Shown: positions 34,742 through 44,178, counted from the stretch's first letter. The stretch is 64,000 nucleotides of DNA from Streptomyces sp. FIT100 (GCF_024584805.1 NZ_CP075715.1:4518526-4582525), one strand, 5' to 3'. Numbers and translations: made by a program. The notes: generated by a model not told the origin, from the letters alone.

Positions 34742-36457
34742 GTGAGCACGTCCACCCCCGCCTGGTGGCGGCACGCCGCGATCTACCAGATCTACGTCCG
34801 CAGCTTCGCCGACGGCAACGGCGACGGCACGGGCGATCTGGCCGGCGTCCGCGACCGCCTGCCGTACCTGCGGGACCTGGGGGTGGACGCGCTCTGGTTC
34901 AACCCCTGGTACGTCTCCCCGCTGGCCGACGGCGGCTACGACATCGCCGACTACCGCGACATCGACCCCGTCTTCGGTACCCTCGACGAGGCCGCCGAGC
35001 TGATCACCGAGGCCCACGCGCACGGGCTGCGGGTGATCGTCGATCTCGTCCCGAACCACTGCTCCGACCAGCACCCGTGGTTCCAGGAGGCGCTGGCCGC
35101 GGGGCCCGGCTCGGCGGCGCGCGACCGGTTCTGGTTCGCCGGCGGCGGCTCCTCCGACGAACCGCCCAACGACTGGCAGTCCTACTTCGGCGGCCCCGCC
35201 TGGACGAGGCTGCCCGACGGGGACTGGTACCTGCACATGTTCGCCCCCGAACAGCCCGACCTGAACTGGGAACACCCCGAGGTGCGGGCCGAGTTCGAGG
35301 ACATCCTGCACTTCTGGCTGAGGCTCGGCGCCGACGGCTTCCGGATCGACGTGGCGCACGGGCTGGCGAAGAAGCCGGGCCTGCCCTCCGCAGGACCCGA
35401 CCCCGACCCCACCGATCTGCCGTACCAGGACGTGGCCGAGGTGCATGAGATCTACCGCTCCTGGCGCAAGATCCTCGACTCCTACCCCGGCGAGCGCGTC
35501 TTCGTCGGCGAGGTGTGGCTGCCCACCGCCGCCCAGTACGCCCGCTATCTGCGCCCCGACGAGCTGCACTCGGCGTTCAACTTCGACTTCCTGTGCTGCC
35601 CCTGGGACGCCGCGGCCCTGCGCCGCGTCATCGACGCCACGCTCGCCGCGCACGAGCCCGTCGGCGCCCCGCCCACCTGGGTGCTCTCCAACCACGACAC
35701 CATTCGCCATGTCACCCGCTACGGCCGCGCCGACACCTCCTTCGACATGGGCGCGCCCCGGCTGCTCGACCCCAGCGACACGGCGCTCGGCCGGCGCCGC
35801 GCCCGGGCCGCCGCCCTGCTCAGCTTCGCCCTGCCGGGCGGGGTGTACGTCTACCAGGGCGACGAACTGGCCCTGCCCGAGGTGCGGGACATCCCTGACG
35901 CACGCATCCAGGACCCCAAGTTCACCCGCTCCGGCGGCACGGACCGGGGGCGCGACGGCTGTCGTGTCCCCCTGCCATGGACGGCGGACGGCCCGTCGCT
36001 GGGCTTCTCGCGGAGCTCCGGGACGAGTGCCGGGACGAGCTCCGGGGCGAGCGCCGAGACGACGAACTCCGAGACGAACTCCGAGACGAGCGCCGGGACG
36101 TGGCTGCCACAGCCCGTCGACTGGGGCCCGTACAGCGTCGAGGCCCAACTCGCCGACCACGGCTCGGCCCTGCGCCTCTACCGGACCGCCCTGGCCCTGC
36201 GCCGGGACCGGCTGGCCGGGCTACCGGAGACCCTGGCCTGGGCGCAGTCGGCCCCCGGGACCCTGCGCTTCACCCGGGGCGACTTCACCTGCCTGGTCAA
36301 CCTGGGCCGGCAGCCGGTGCCGCTGCCGCCCGGTGAGGTGCTGCTGAGCAGCGTCCCGCTGGACGACGGGAACGTGCCCGCGGACGCCTGCGTATGGCTC
36401 TGGGCCGACCGGGACCCCGGCCGAGGTGGTGATCTGCGGCCCGGCGGAGCACCCTGA
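34742..36457 (+). CDS. GH13 alpha-glucosidase with low-complexity insert
   Basis: A 571-residue cytoplasmic (no signal peptide) alpha-glucosidase. Conserved regions: DLVPNH (101-106), GFRIDVAHG with nucleophile D203, FVGEVW with acid/base E257, and LSNHDT with D319. It would hydrolyse imported alpha-oligosaccharides to glucose. Residues about 424-452 are a Ser/Thr/Gly/Glu low-complexity stretch encoded by imperfect 12-bp DNA repeats and inserted in the loop before WLPQP, where relatives have only a few residues. GTG start with AAGGAG 7 nt upstream. It closes the locus 92 bp after the glucanase. Confidence 0.93.
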   Translation: MSTSTPAWWRHAAIYQIYVRSFADGNGDGTGDLAGVRDRLPYLRDLGVDALWFNPWYVSPLADGGYDIADYRDIDPVFGTLDEAAELITEAHAHGLRVIVDLVPNHCSDQHPWFQEALAAGPGSAARDRFWFAGGGSSDEPPNDWQSYFGGPAWTRLPDGDWYLHMFAPEQPDLNWEHPEVRAEFEDILHFWLRLGADGFRIDVAHGLAKKPGLPSAGPDPDPTDLPYQDVAEVHEIYRSWRKILDSYPGERVFVGEVWLPTAAQYARYLRPDELHSAFNFDFLCCPWDAAALRRVIDATLAAHEPVGAPPTWVLSNHDTIRHVTRYGRADTSFDMGAPRLLDPSDTALGRRRARAAALLSFALPGGVYVYQGDELALPEVRDIPDARIQDPKFTRSGGTDRGRDGCRVPLPWTADGPSLGFSRSSGTSAGTSSGASAETTNSETNSETSAGTWLPQPVDWGPYSVEAQLADHGSALRLYRTALALRRDRLAGLPETLAWAQSAPGTLRFTRGDFTCLVNLGRQPVPLPPGEVLLSSVPLDDGNVPADACVWLWADRDPGRGGDLRPGGAP

Positions 36458-36483
36458 AGGTGGTAACGGTGGAGGTGATCTGC

Positions 36484-36756
36484 ATGGAGACGCTCGTCGG
36501 ATGGCACGTCGACATGGAATTCGCCGAGGACGGCGACAAGACCAAGGCGGCTGCGATGGTCCGCCTCGCCGACGGCACGGAGGTCCGGGGGCACGGGAAC
36601 GCCAGCCGTCACCCGTCCGATCCGGGGCAGCTCCGCGTCGGCGAGGAGATCGCGGGCGCGCGGGCGCTGATGGACATGGCACAGCAGATGCTGGAGAAGG
36701 CCCATGACGAGATCGAGGAGAGCACAGGGCGTCCGGCCCACCCCCTGACGCAGTGA
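36484..36756 (+). CDS. DUF1876 domain-containing protein
   Basis: A 90-residue protein of the DUF1876 (dsRBD-like) family: ETLVGWHVDMEF, ADGTEVRGHGNASRHPSD and GEEIAGARAL are typical, and length is normal. Function unknown. The ATG at 36484 has GGAGG 8 nt upstream; earlier in-frame starts lack this. It follows the GH13 gene by 26 bp but is probably unrelated to sugar use. Confidence 0.9.
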   Translation: METLVGWHVDMEFAEDGDKTKAAAMVRLADGTEVRGHGNASRHPSDPGQLRVGEEIAGARALMDMAQQMLEKAHDEIEESTGRPAHPLTQ

Positions 36757-36763
36757 GCGGAAC

Positions 36764-36803
36764 GCAGGCGGCCCCGGCGATCGGATCGCCGGGGCCCGCC
36801 TGC
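36764..36803. terminator. Bidirectional terminator between DUF1876 gene and argS
   Basis: A long stem: 10 bp (36771-36780 with 36786-36795, loop TCGGA), extended by 7 bp (36764-36770 with 36797-36803) around one bulged C. It lies between the convergent DUF1876 gene and argS. Confidence 0.88.
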
Positions 36804-36819
36804 GGGCGTATGCGTGTGA

Positions 36820-38586
36820 TCAGAGACGCTCGGGCGTGCGGATGCCGAGGAGCGCCATGCCCTGCTGGAGCGTGCGGGCGGTGAGGGCGACAAGGAAGAG
36901 CCTGTTCTCCACCTGGGCCGGGGTGTCCGCCTTCAGGACCGGGCACTGGTCGTAGAACGAGGTCAGGTGCGTGGCCAGCTGGTACAGATACGCCGCGAGC
37001 TTGTGCGGCTCGTAGGACGCCGCGACCTCGGCCAGGGTCTCGCCGAACTGGTCCAGGTGCAGGCCGAGGGCCCGCTCGGCCGGGGCCAGCGCGAGCTCCG
37101 GATGGGCGGCCGGCTTCGCCTCGCCCGCCTTGCGGAGGATGGACTGGATACGGGCGTACGCGTACTGGAGGTAGACGGACGTGTCGCCGCTGAGCGACAC
37201 CATCTGGTCCAGGTCGAACTTGTAGTCCCGGACCGCGGAGGTCGACAGGTCGGCGTACTTCACCGCGCCGATGCCGACGTACCGCCCGTTCTCGACGATC
37301 TCCTGCTCGCCGAGGCCGACCTTCTCGGCCTTCTCGCGCACGACGGCCGTCGCCCGCTCGACCGCCTCGTCGAGCAGGTCCTCCAGGCGCACCGTCTCGC
37401 CCTCACGGGTCTTGAACGGCTTGCCGTCCTTGCCGAGGACCGTGCCGAAGGCGAGCTGGACGGCCTTGACGTCGTCGTTCAGCCAGCCGGCCCGGCGGGC
37501 GGTCTCGAAGACCATCTTGAAGTGGAGCGACTGGCGGGCGTCCACCACGTACAGCAGCGTGGTCGCGCCGAGGTTCTGCACGCGGTCGCGGATGGCGGAG
37601 AGGTCCGTCGCCGCGTAGCCGAAGCCGCCGTCGGACTTCTGGACGATCAGCGGGACCGGGTTGCCCTCGGGGCCCTTGACGTCGTCGAAGAAGACGCACA
37701 GCGCCCCGTTGGAACGGACGGCGACGCCGGACTCCTCCAGGAGGCGGCAGGTCTCGGTCAGCATGTCGTTGTAGCCGGACTCGCCGACGACATCAGGATC
37801 GTTGATCTCCATGTCGAGCTTGTCGAAGACCGAGTAGAAGTAGATCTTCGACTCGTCGACGAAGCGCTGCCACATGGAGCGGGTCTGCTCGTCCCCCGCC
37901 TGGAGGTCGACCACCCGGCGGCGGGCCCGGTCCTTGAACTCCTCGTCGGAGTCGAAGACGGCGCGCGATGCCTTGTACAGCCTGTTCAGGTTGGACATCG
38001 CCTCTTCGCCGGAGACGGTGGCCTCGTCCGTGTGGTCGAGCTCGTGGGGGTGCTCGATCAGATACTGGATGAGCATGCCGAACTGGGTGCCCCAGTCGCC
38101 GATGTGGTGGCGCCGGACCACCTTCTCGCCGGTGAACTCCAGGATCTCGACCATCGCGGCGCCGATCACGGCGGAGCGCAGATGGCCGACGTGCATCTCC
38201 TTCGCCACGTTCGGCTGCGCGTAGTCGATCACGGTCGTGCCGGCGCCGGTGGCGTGCGGAACGCCCAGGCGGGCGTCGGCGGCGCGGGCGGCGAGGGTCT
38301 TCACGATCGCCTCGTCGGTGATCGTGATGTTGAGGAAGCCGGGGCCCGAGACCTCGATGTCCTTCAGCAGGCCATCGGCCGGGAGCGCGTCCACGACCTT
38401 CGTCGCCAGCTCGCGCGGGTTGCCCTTCAGCTTCTTGGCGAGCGCCAGGATGCCGTTGGCCTGGAAGTCGGCCCGGTCGCTTCGTCGCAGCATGGGATCG
38501 GCGACACCGGCCTCCGGCAGGGCTGCCGAGAGGGCGTCCGCGAGGCGCTGCTGCACGGTCGAAGCGAGGGAAGGGACCGAGGCCAT
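36820..38586 (-). CDS. argS: Arginyl-tRNA synthetase
   Basis: A 588-residue class I aminoacyl-tRNA synthetase charging tRNA-Arg. The ArgRS N-terminal additional domain (residues 1-about 110), the HIGH-type motif KEMHVGHLRS, HHIGDWGTQFGM, the degenerate KMSK region GKDGKPFKTREG and the anticodon-binding DALR domain at the C-terminus (LYQLATHLTSFYDQ) are all present. Length is normal. Divergent from lysS across about 210 bp, a pairing conserved in Streptomyces. Confidence 0.98.
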   Translation of the reverse strand: MASVPSLASTVQQRLADALSAALPEAGVADPMLRRSDRADFQANGILALAKKLKGNPRELATKVVDALPADGLLKDIEVSGPGFLNITITDEAIVKTLAARAADARLGVPHATGAGTTVIDYAQPNVAKEMHVGHLRSAVIGAAMVEILEFTGEKVVRRHHIGDWGTQFGMLIQYLIEHPHELDHTDEATVSGEEAMSNLNRLYKASRAVFDSDEEFKDRARRRVVDLQAGDEQTRSMWQRFVDESKIYFYSVFDKLDMEINDPDVVGESGYNDMLTETCRLLEESGVAVRSNGALCVFFDDVKGPEGNPVPLIVQKSDGGFGYAATDLSAIRDRVQNLGATTLLYVVDARQSLHFKMVFETARRAGWLNDDVKAVQLAFGTVLGKDGKPFKTREGETVRLEDLLDEAVERATAVVREKAEKVGLGEQEIVENGRYVGIGAVKYADLSTSAVRDYKFDLDQMVSLSGDTSVYLQYAYARIQSILRKAGEAKPAAHPELALAPAERALGLHLDQFGETLAEVAASYEPHKLAAYLYQLATHLTSFYDQCPVLKADTPAQVENRLFLVALTARTLQQGMALLGIRTPERL

Positions 38587-38678
38587 GAGCTTCCGTTCCT
38601 GTCAGTGGATGGGTGGTGCTTATTCGGTAGTCAAGTCTCCCACGGGTGAGCAAGCTGTTTCTTCCACCTGGACGGGGC

Positions 38679-38711
38679 TGTGGACAACGTCGGGCCGAGG
38701 GCTGTGGACAA
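38679..38711 (+). promoter_or_regulatory. Two DnaA-box-like sequences between argS and lysS
   Basis: TGTGGACAA occurs at 38679-38687 and again at 38703-38711, i.e. TTGTCCACA on the minus strand, the preferred Streptomyces DnaA box. They are direct repeats with starts 24 bp apart and share the longer context GGCTGTGGACAAC. Whether DnaA binds here is unknown. Confidence 0.5.
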
Positions 38712-38800
38712 CCCTGGGGTCGGCTGTTCCGTCTGGGAGAATGGCTAGCGCCAGTTTCGACAGAACCAGCCAGACCAAGGAATCAAGGGACGTGCCGACC

Positions 38801-40531
38801 GTGGCTCAGAGCAGCACCGAGACCGACTGGGTCTCCCGTTTCGCGGACGATGTCATCGCCGAGTCGGAACGGCGTGCGCCCGGGAAACCGGTCGTGGTTG
38901 CCTCTGGCCTGTCTCCGTCCGGCCCCATCCACCTGGGCAATCTCCGCGAGGTCATGACCCCGCACCTGGTCGCGGACGAGATCCGCCGGCGTGGGTTCGA
39001 GGTCCGGCATCTGATCTCCTGGGACGACTACGACCGGTACCGCAAGGTGCCCGAGAGCGTCCCCGGCGTCGACAAGACCTGGGCCGAGCACATCGGCAAG
39101 CCGCTGACGTCGGTCCCGGCCCCCGACGGCTCTCCGCACGCGAACTGGGCGGAGCACTTCAAGGCCGCCATGGTCGAGTCGCTCGCCGAGCTGGGCGTCG
39201 AGTACGACCCGATCAGCCAGACCGAGCAGTACATGTCCGGGGTGTACCGCGAGCAGATCCTGCACGCGATGAAGCACCGTGGTGCGATCGACGGGATCCT
39301 CGACCAGTACCGGACCAAGGCCAAGGCCCCGTCGAAGAAGCAGCAGCAGAAGCCGGCGGACGAGGCCGAGCTGGAGGCCGCCGAGGGCTCCGGTGCGGCG
39401 AGCGAGGACGACGGCAGCGGCGGCTCCGCGGGGTACTTCCCGTACAAGCCGTACTGCGGCAACTGCGAGAAGGACCTGACGACCGTCACCGAGTACATCG
39501 ACGCGACCACCGAGCTGACGTACTCGTGCACGGCGTGCGGCTTCTCCGAGACGGTCCGGCTGAGCGAGTTCAACCGCGGCAAGCTGGTCTGGAAGGTCGA
39601 CTGGCCGATGCGCTGGGCCTACGAGGGCGTGATCTTCGAGCCGAGCGGTGTCGACCACTCCTCCCCGGGGTCGTCCTTCGTCGTGGGCGGTCAGATCGTC
39701 CGCGAGATCTTCAACGGTGTGCAGCCGATCGGACCGATGTACGCCTTCGTGGGCATCTCCGGCATGGCGAAGATGTCGTCGTCCCGTGGCGGTGTGCCGA
39801 CGCCCGCGGACGCGCTGAAGATCATGGAAGCGCCGCTGCTGCGCTGGCTGTACGCGCGCCGCAAGCCCAACCAGTCCTTCAAGATCGCCTTCGACCAGGA
39901 GATCCAGCGGCTCTACGACGAGTGGGACAAGCTGGAGTCCAAGGTCGAGGACGGGTCCGTGCTGCCGGCCGACGCGGCGGCGTACTCGCGCGCGGTGCGC
40001 ACCGCCGCCGGTGAGCTGCCGCGCACGCCGCGGCCGCTGCCGTACCGCACGCTCGCCTCGGTCGTCGACATCACCGCCGGCCATGACGAGCAGACCGTGC
40101 GGATCCTCAGCGAGCTGGACCCGACGAAGCCGCTCGCCTCGCTCGACGAGGTGCGGCCGCGGCTCGACCGCGCGGAGAACTGGATCACCACCCAGGTGCC
40201 GGCCGACGCGCGCACGATCGTCCGTTCCGAGCCCGACACCGAGCTGCTCGGCTCGCTCGACGAGGAGGCACGGACGTCGCTGCGGCTGCTGCTGGAGGGC
40301 CTGGACTCCCACTGGTCCCTGGACGGCCTCACCACGCTGGTCTACGGAGTACCGAAGGTCATGGCGGGCCTGGAGCCGGACGCCAAGCCGACGCCCGAGC
40401 TGAAGGTCGCCCAGCGCTCCTTCTTCGCGCTGCTGTACCGGCTGCTGGTCAGCCGTGAGACCGGCCCGCGACTGCCGACGCTGCTGCTGGCGGTCGGGGC
40501 GGACCGGGTGCGCAAGCTGCTCGGGGCCTGA
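38801..40531 (+). CDS. lysS: Lysyl-tRNA synthetase, class I type (LysK)
   Basis: A 576-residue class I lysyl-tRNA synthetase, unlike the class II LysRS of most bacteria. HIGH motif: SPSGPIHLGN; KMSKS motif: AKMSSSRGG. The zinc-knuckle cysteines are YCGNCEKD and CTACGF. A Lys/Gln/Glu-rich linker (around residues 170-205) precedes the zinc region, as in other actinobacteria. The GTG at 38801 is 10 nt after AAGGGA (38785-38790); the GTG at 38792 is only 1 nt from it, so the shorter start is preferred. Confidence 0.96.
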   Translation: MAQSSTETDWVSRFADDVIAESERRAPGKPVVVASGLSPSGPIHLGNLREVMTPHLVADEIRRRGFEVRHLISWDDYDRYRKVPESVPGVDKTWAEHIGKPLTSVPAPDGSPHANWAEHFKAAMVESLAELGVEYDPISQTEQYMSGVYREQILHAMKHRGAIDGILDQYRTKAKAPSKKQQQKPADEAELEAAEGSGAASEDDGSGGSAGYFPYKPYCGNCEKDLTTVTEYIDATTELTYSCTACGFSETVRLSEFNRGKLVWKVDWPMRWAYEGVIFEPSGVDHSSPGSSFVVGGQIVREIFNGVQPIGPMYAFVGISGMAKMSSSRGGVPTPADALKIMEAPLLRWLYARRKPNQSFKIAFDQEIQRLYDEWDKLESKVEDGSVLPADAAAYSRAVRTAAGELPRTPRPLPYRTLASVVDITAGHDEQTVRILSELDPTKPLASLDEVRPRLDRAENWITTQVPADARTIVRSEPDTELLGSLDEEARTSLRLLLEGLDSHWSLDGLTTLVYGVPKVMAGLEPDAKPTPELKVAQRSFFALLYRLLVSRETGPRLPTLLLAVGADRVRKLLGA

Positions 40532-40535
40532 CACG

Positions 40536-40566
40536 AAGGGCCTGGGGGCTCGGCCCCCAGGCCCTT
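40536..40566. terminator. Bidirectional terminator after lysS
   Basis: A perfect 14-bp stem (40536-40549 with 40553-40566), loop TCG, 5 nt after the lysS stop and facing the DUF2637 gene. Confidence 0.9.
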
Positions 40567-40626
40567 GATGCGGCGCCCTGACGGCGCCGGCTGTCGCGCC
40601 GGCGGCGCCGGTCCGCCACGCGCCCG

Positions 40627-41982
40627 CTACGCGATGTGGTCTTCCATCAGCTCGTTGTTGAACCGGACCGTGAACCGGTCCATGTACTGGTTCACCTCGC
40701 GAGGCGGGAGGCGCAAGCCGTACGTGACCTCGACGTTCGACGCGAAGGCGCCGGGCGTCGGCATGCCCTCGCCCGCTATCGACTGCCGGAACACCTGGTA
40801 CAGGTTCTCGTCCGAGGGCAATGCGTCCTGCACGCCCTCCCCCAACGGACGTGTGCCACCCGCCCCGTTCGGTACCTGGAACTTCGGCTCCGGTGCCTGG
40901 TCCGGCACCGGCTCGGGCGCCGGGGCCTGCTCGTACAGCGGCTGCTGCTCGGCGCGCGGCCCGGGAATGGCGTCAGGGCCGGGAAAGGCGTCCGGGCCGG
41001 AGGGGACCGCCACCGGGGTCGGCTCCAGGCCCTCCACGTACGTCGGGTTGTACGCGGTCTCGTACGCCTCCTGAGGCGCCTGCTGCGCGTGGAACCACGG
41101 GCTCTCGTGCGGGCCGGGGCCGACGTCCTGCGGCAGCTGCCCGTCCTCGGGGTGGGCCTGCGGGTACTCCTGGGGCCATTCCTCGCGCGGTGCCTGGGGC
41201 GCGGGCAGCTGCGGCGCCGCCGCGGGTGCGGTGACCGGGTCCGGCGCGTTCGTCGAGCTCGCCGGGTTCGCCGGGTTCGGCGGCAGCAGCGCGGGCTCGA
41301 TCCCGGCGGCGGCCAGCCCGGCCGGGGCCGTCTCCGCCAGCGGGACGCCGTACTTCGCAAGCCGCAGCGGCATCAGCGCCTCGACCGGCGCCTTGCGCCG
41401 CCATGAGCGCCCGAAACGGGCCTGGAGGCGGGCCTGGTAGATCAGCCGCTCCTGCTCCAGCTTGATGACCTGGTCGTAACTGCGCAGCTCCCACAGCTTC
41501 ATGCGCCGCCACAGCAGGAACGTGGGCACGGGCGAGAGCAGCCAGCGGGTGAGCCGCACGCCCTCCATGTGTTTGTCGGCGGTGATGTCCGCGATCCGGC
41601 CCACCGCGTGCCGGGCGGCCTCGACGGCGACCACGAAGAGCACCGGGATGACGGCGTGCATACCGACGCCGAGCGGGTCGGGCCAGGCGGCCGCGCCGTT
41701 GAACGCGATCGTCGCCGCCGTCAGCAGCCACGCGGTCTGGCGCAGCAGCGGGAACGGTATGCGGATCCACGTCAGCAGCAGGTCGAGGGCGAGCAGCACA
41801 CAGATGCCCGCGTCGATGCCGATGGGGAAGACCAGGGAGAAGTTGCCGAAGCCCTTCTTTTCCGCGAGCTCGCGCACCGCGGCGTACGACCCGGCGAAGC
41901 CGATGCCGGCGATGATCACCGCGCCGGCGACGACCAGGCCGATGAGTATCCGGTGCGTGCGTGTCAGCTGCATCGCGGCCAC
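40627..41982 (-). CDS. DUF2637 domain membrane protein
   Basis: A 451-residue protein with four hydrophobic segments in the first 140 residues (ILIGLVVAGAVIIAG; IGIDAGICVLLALDLLL; WLLTAATIAFNGA; VIPVLFVVAVEAARHAV), a basic cytoplasmic region (WRRMKLWELRSYDQVIKLEQ), a long Pro/Ala/Glu-rich linker and a short folded C-terminus (LPPREVNQYMDRFTVRF). This is the DUF2637 family, related in layout to the Spd membrane proteins of Streptomyces plasmids; role unknown. The GTG at 41982 has GGAGGG 8 nt upstream, better than the ATG at 42036. Confidence 0.85.
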   Translation of the reverse strand: MAAMQLTRTHRILIGLVVAGAVIIAGIGFAGSYAAVRELAEKKGFGNFSLVFPIGIDAGICVLLALDLLLTWIRIPFPLLRQTAWLLTAATIAFNGAAAWPDPLGVGMHAVIPVLFVVAVEAARHAVGRIADITADKHMEGVRLTRWLLSPVPTFLLWRRMKLWELRSYDQVIKLEQERLIYQARLQARFGRSWRRKAPVEALMPLRLAKYGVPLAETAPAGLAAAGIEPALLPPNPANPASSTNAPDPVTAPAAAPQLPAPQAPREEWPQEYPQAHPEDGQLPQDVGPGPHESPWFHAQQAPQEAYETAYNPTYVEGLEPTPVAVPSGPDAFPGPDAIPGPRAEQQPLYEQAPAPEPVPDQAPEPKFQVPNGAGGTRPLGEGVQDALPSDENLYQVFRQSIAGEGMPTPGAFASNVEVTYGLRLPPREVNQYMDRFTVRFNNELMEDHIA

Positions 41983-42233
41983 CCGCGATCCCCTCCCGAT
42001 ATCCAGTCCCGGATCGAATTCCGGTGTCCGGGCCACGGCCCTTGGCGCCCGCGGGCGCGGGCCAAGCCTGGCACATCATTGCGGAGCCCGGGCCTCCGGG
42101 GAGGAGGTCCGGGCCCGTGCCCGGCTCCCCGCCCAGGCCAAGGCCCGGAAACGCTGTCCGGATCGCGACGGAGCGATCAACGGCCGTTGCCGCACCTACC
42201 GGTTGGGACGCGCGGCCGACAAGGGCCGGCGGC

Positions 42234-42959
42234 CTACTTGTTGGCCGTCGCGACCGAGGCCGCGGCCTCCTTGGCCGCCTTCATCGCATCCTTCATCAGA
42301 TCCGCGGCGTCCGGGGTCTTGGCCCCGGCGTAGCCCGCGCCGTTGTAGCCGAGCGTGACCACGACGTTCCCCGTGCGGGCGACGATCGTCGCGTACTTGA
42401 ACGTCTCGTCCGTCTTGCTCAGGTCGTAGCTGATCGCCGTCGCCTCGTCGCCGACGCCCGCGGCGGGCGACGTCTTGACGTTCTTGGCGTCCTCGGTGGC
42501 CTTGTTCTTCGCGACTTCCTTCGCGTACGCCTCCTTGGCGCGCTTCTCGCCGCTGCCCAGGCCGGACTCGGACTCGTACCGCAGGAAGGCGACGTCGAGC
42601 CAGCGGTAGTTCGAGCCCTTGACGCCCTTGTCCTCAAGGCCGTTCCAGGAGCAGCCGCCGCGGGCGCCGGTGTCGCTGGAGGTGCCGGCCGTACCGGCCT
42701 TGTTCTTCGCCTTGGGGACCAGCTCCAGGACCGTCTTCGAGGCGATCGCCTTGCACGGCTCCGGCAGCTTGGCGAACTTCGCGGGCTCGACCGCCGCCAC
42801 CGACGGCTTCGCTCCGGTGGAGGCCCCCGAGGGGGTGTCCGAGCCGGATGCCTTGTCCGAGCCGCTGCCGGAGTCCGAGGAGCAGCCGGCGACGACGAGC
42901 ATCACCGGGATGGCGGCGCTGGCGAATATGCGGGTGAGTCGCGGGGCTGATCGGTGCAT
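42234..42959 (-). CDS. DUF3558 domain lipoprotein
   Basis: A 241-residue exported lipoprotein: lipobox VAGC with C26, a Ser/Gly/Asp linker, then a DUF3558 domain with the two conserved Cys (LPEPCKAI and RGGCSWNGL). DUF3558 lipoproteins are abundant in actinobacteria and of unknown function. It is the second of two paralogues in tandem, 176 bp after the one at 43136. Confidence 0.9.
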   Translation of the reverse strand: MHRSAPRLTRIFASAAIPVMLVVAGCSSDSGSGSDKASGSDTPSGASTGAKPSVAAVEPAKFAKLPEPCKAIASKTVLELVPKAKNKAGTAGTSSDTGARGGCSWNGLEDKGVKGSNYRWLDVAFLRYESESGLGSGEKRAKEAYAKEVAKNKATEDAKNVKTSPAAGVGDEATAISYDLSKTDETFKYATIVARTGNVVVTLGYNGAGYAGAKTPDAADLMKDAMKAAKEAAASVATANK

Positions 42960-43135
42960 GGTTCCTTCAGTCGGTCGGTTGCGTCGTACGGTCGGCCGGC
43001 CCGGAGCCGTCCGGTGGTCGGCCACGGTACGCCGACACGTTACGTCGCCGGGGGCGTCCCGCGGGATCGGGAACCGGAACCTGTCCGTCCTTGCGGACGG
43101 CCGCCGAAGCCGCCGCCGGGGGCCCCGACCGCGCC

Positions 43136-44008
43136 CTAGTCGTTGAAGCGCTCGGCCAGATTCCGGGCCAGGGCCTGCGCCTTTTCCTGCAGTTCCTTGC
43201 TGTCGGGGATCACGGTGGTCAGGGCGGGCTGCTCGACGTACTCGACGGTGACGATCACGTTCGATGTGCGGAACACCACGCTCACGGTGCGGTGCTGCGC
43301 CGTGGATCCGGCCCGCGTCAGGGCGTCGTCGAGGAAGGCCGCGTCGGCGAGGCCGTCGAGCTCGCGGGGCTCCAGGCCCTCGGGGGTGCCCGCGGTGCCG
43401 GAGGGGGTGACCACGGGGGCGACGGCGCCCGACGCGCTCGCGGCGCCCGACGCGCCCGCACCCTTGCCGCTGTCGGCTCCGGCTCCGGCTCCGGCGCTGG
43501 GGGGCGGCGTCGAAGGGCCGCCGCTCGGGGAACGGGTCCCCTGGACCTGCTCGTCGCGCGGGTCGGCGGGGGAAGGGAGCTGTGCCGCCTCCCGCTTCCC
43601 GGCGTAGACCTCCTGCGCCTTCGAGTCGTCGCTGACGGCCGGGTCGTACGAGACCACGCGCTCGACGTCGATCCGCAGCTGGTGCGAGGCGTCCGGTGCG
43701 TCGGCCTTCCAGCTGCACCCGACGCGCCGGTCGGTGTCGTACGTGACGGCGGCCGTCCCCTTGTACACCTTCTCCTGCTGCTCCTCGGGCAGCTGGGCGG
43801 CGCCGGGGAGGAGGTCCCTGAGAGTGGAGCGCTCGACCGCGCCACAGGGCTCGTAGAGCGTGCGGTACTTGCCCGGGGCCGCCGCGGCCGGGACCTCGCC
43901 CGCCTTGGTGTCGGGGGCCGAGCCGTCGTCGCCTGATCCGGCACTGCAGCCGCCGACGAACGCGACGAGAAGCGCCGCCAGAGCGGTTGCGTACGCCTTT
44001 CGCTGCAC
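43136..44008 (-). CDS. DUF3558 domain lipoprotein (paralogue)
   Basis: A 290-residue lipoprotein with lipobox VGGC (C21), a DUF3558-type domain (LYEPCGAVE, RRVGCSWKAD) and an extra Ala/Ser/Gly/Pro-rich insert at about residues 150-215. Same conserved Cys pair as the next gene, pointing to duplication. The GTG at 44008 has AGGAG 8 nt upstream. It is divergent from rtcB. Confidence 0.9.
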   Translation of the reverse strand: MQRKAYATALAALLVAFVGGCSAGSGDDGSAPDTKAGEVPAAAAPGKYRTLYEPCGAVERSTLRDLLPGAAQLPEEQQEKVYKGTAAVTYDTDRRVGCSWKADAPDASHQLRIDVERVVSYDPAVSDDSKAQEVYAGKREAAQLPSPADPRDEQVQGTRSPSGGPSTPPPSAGAGAGADSGKGAGASGAASASGAVAPVVTPSGTAGTPEGLEPRELDGLADAAFLDDALTRAGSTAQHRTVSVVFRTSNVIVTVEYVEQPALTTVIPDSKELQEKAQALARNLAERFND

Positions 44009-44178
44009 GTGCCGAGCTCCTTCTGTCACGGAAATGCGGTTGCCGCCGGATGCGGGCCGATGGACACAATGTCTATCGCACGCGCGGCTGTGAACGCCGG
44101 TCGGATGTCTCCTTTGCTGACCTTGGCGCCGGTTTTGCGTTTTCTTGCTTTCTTACTTTTCCGGGGGATTGAGGGCTT

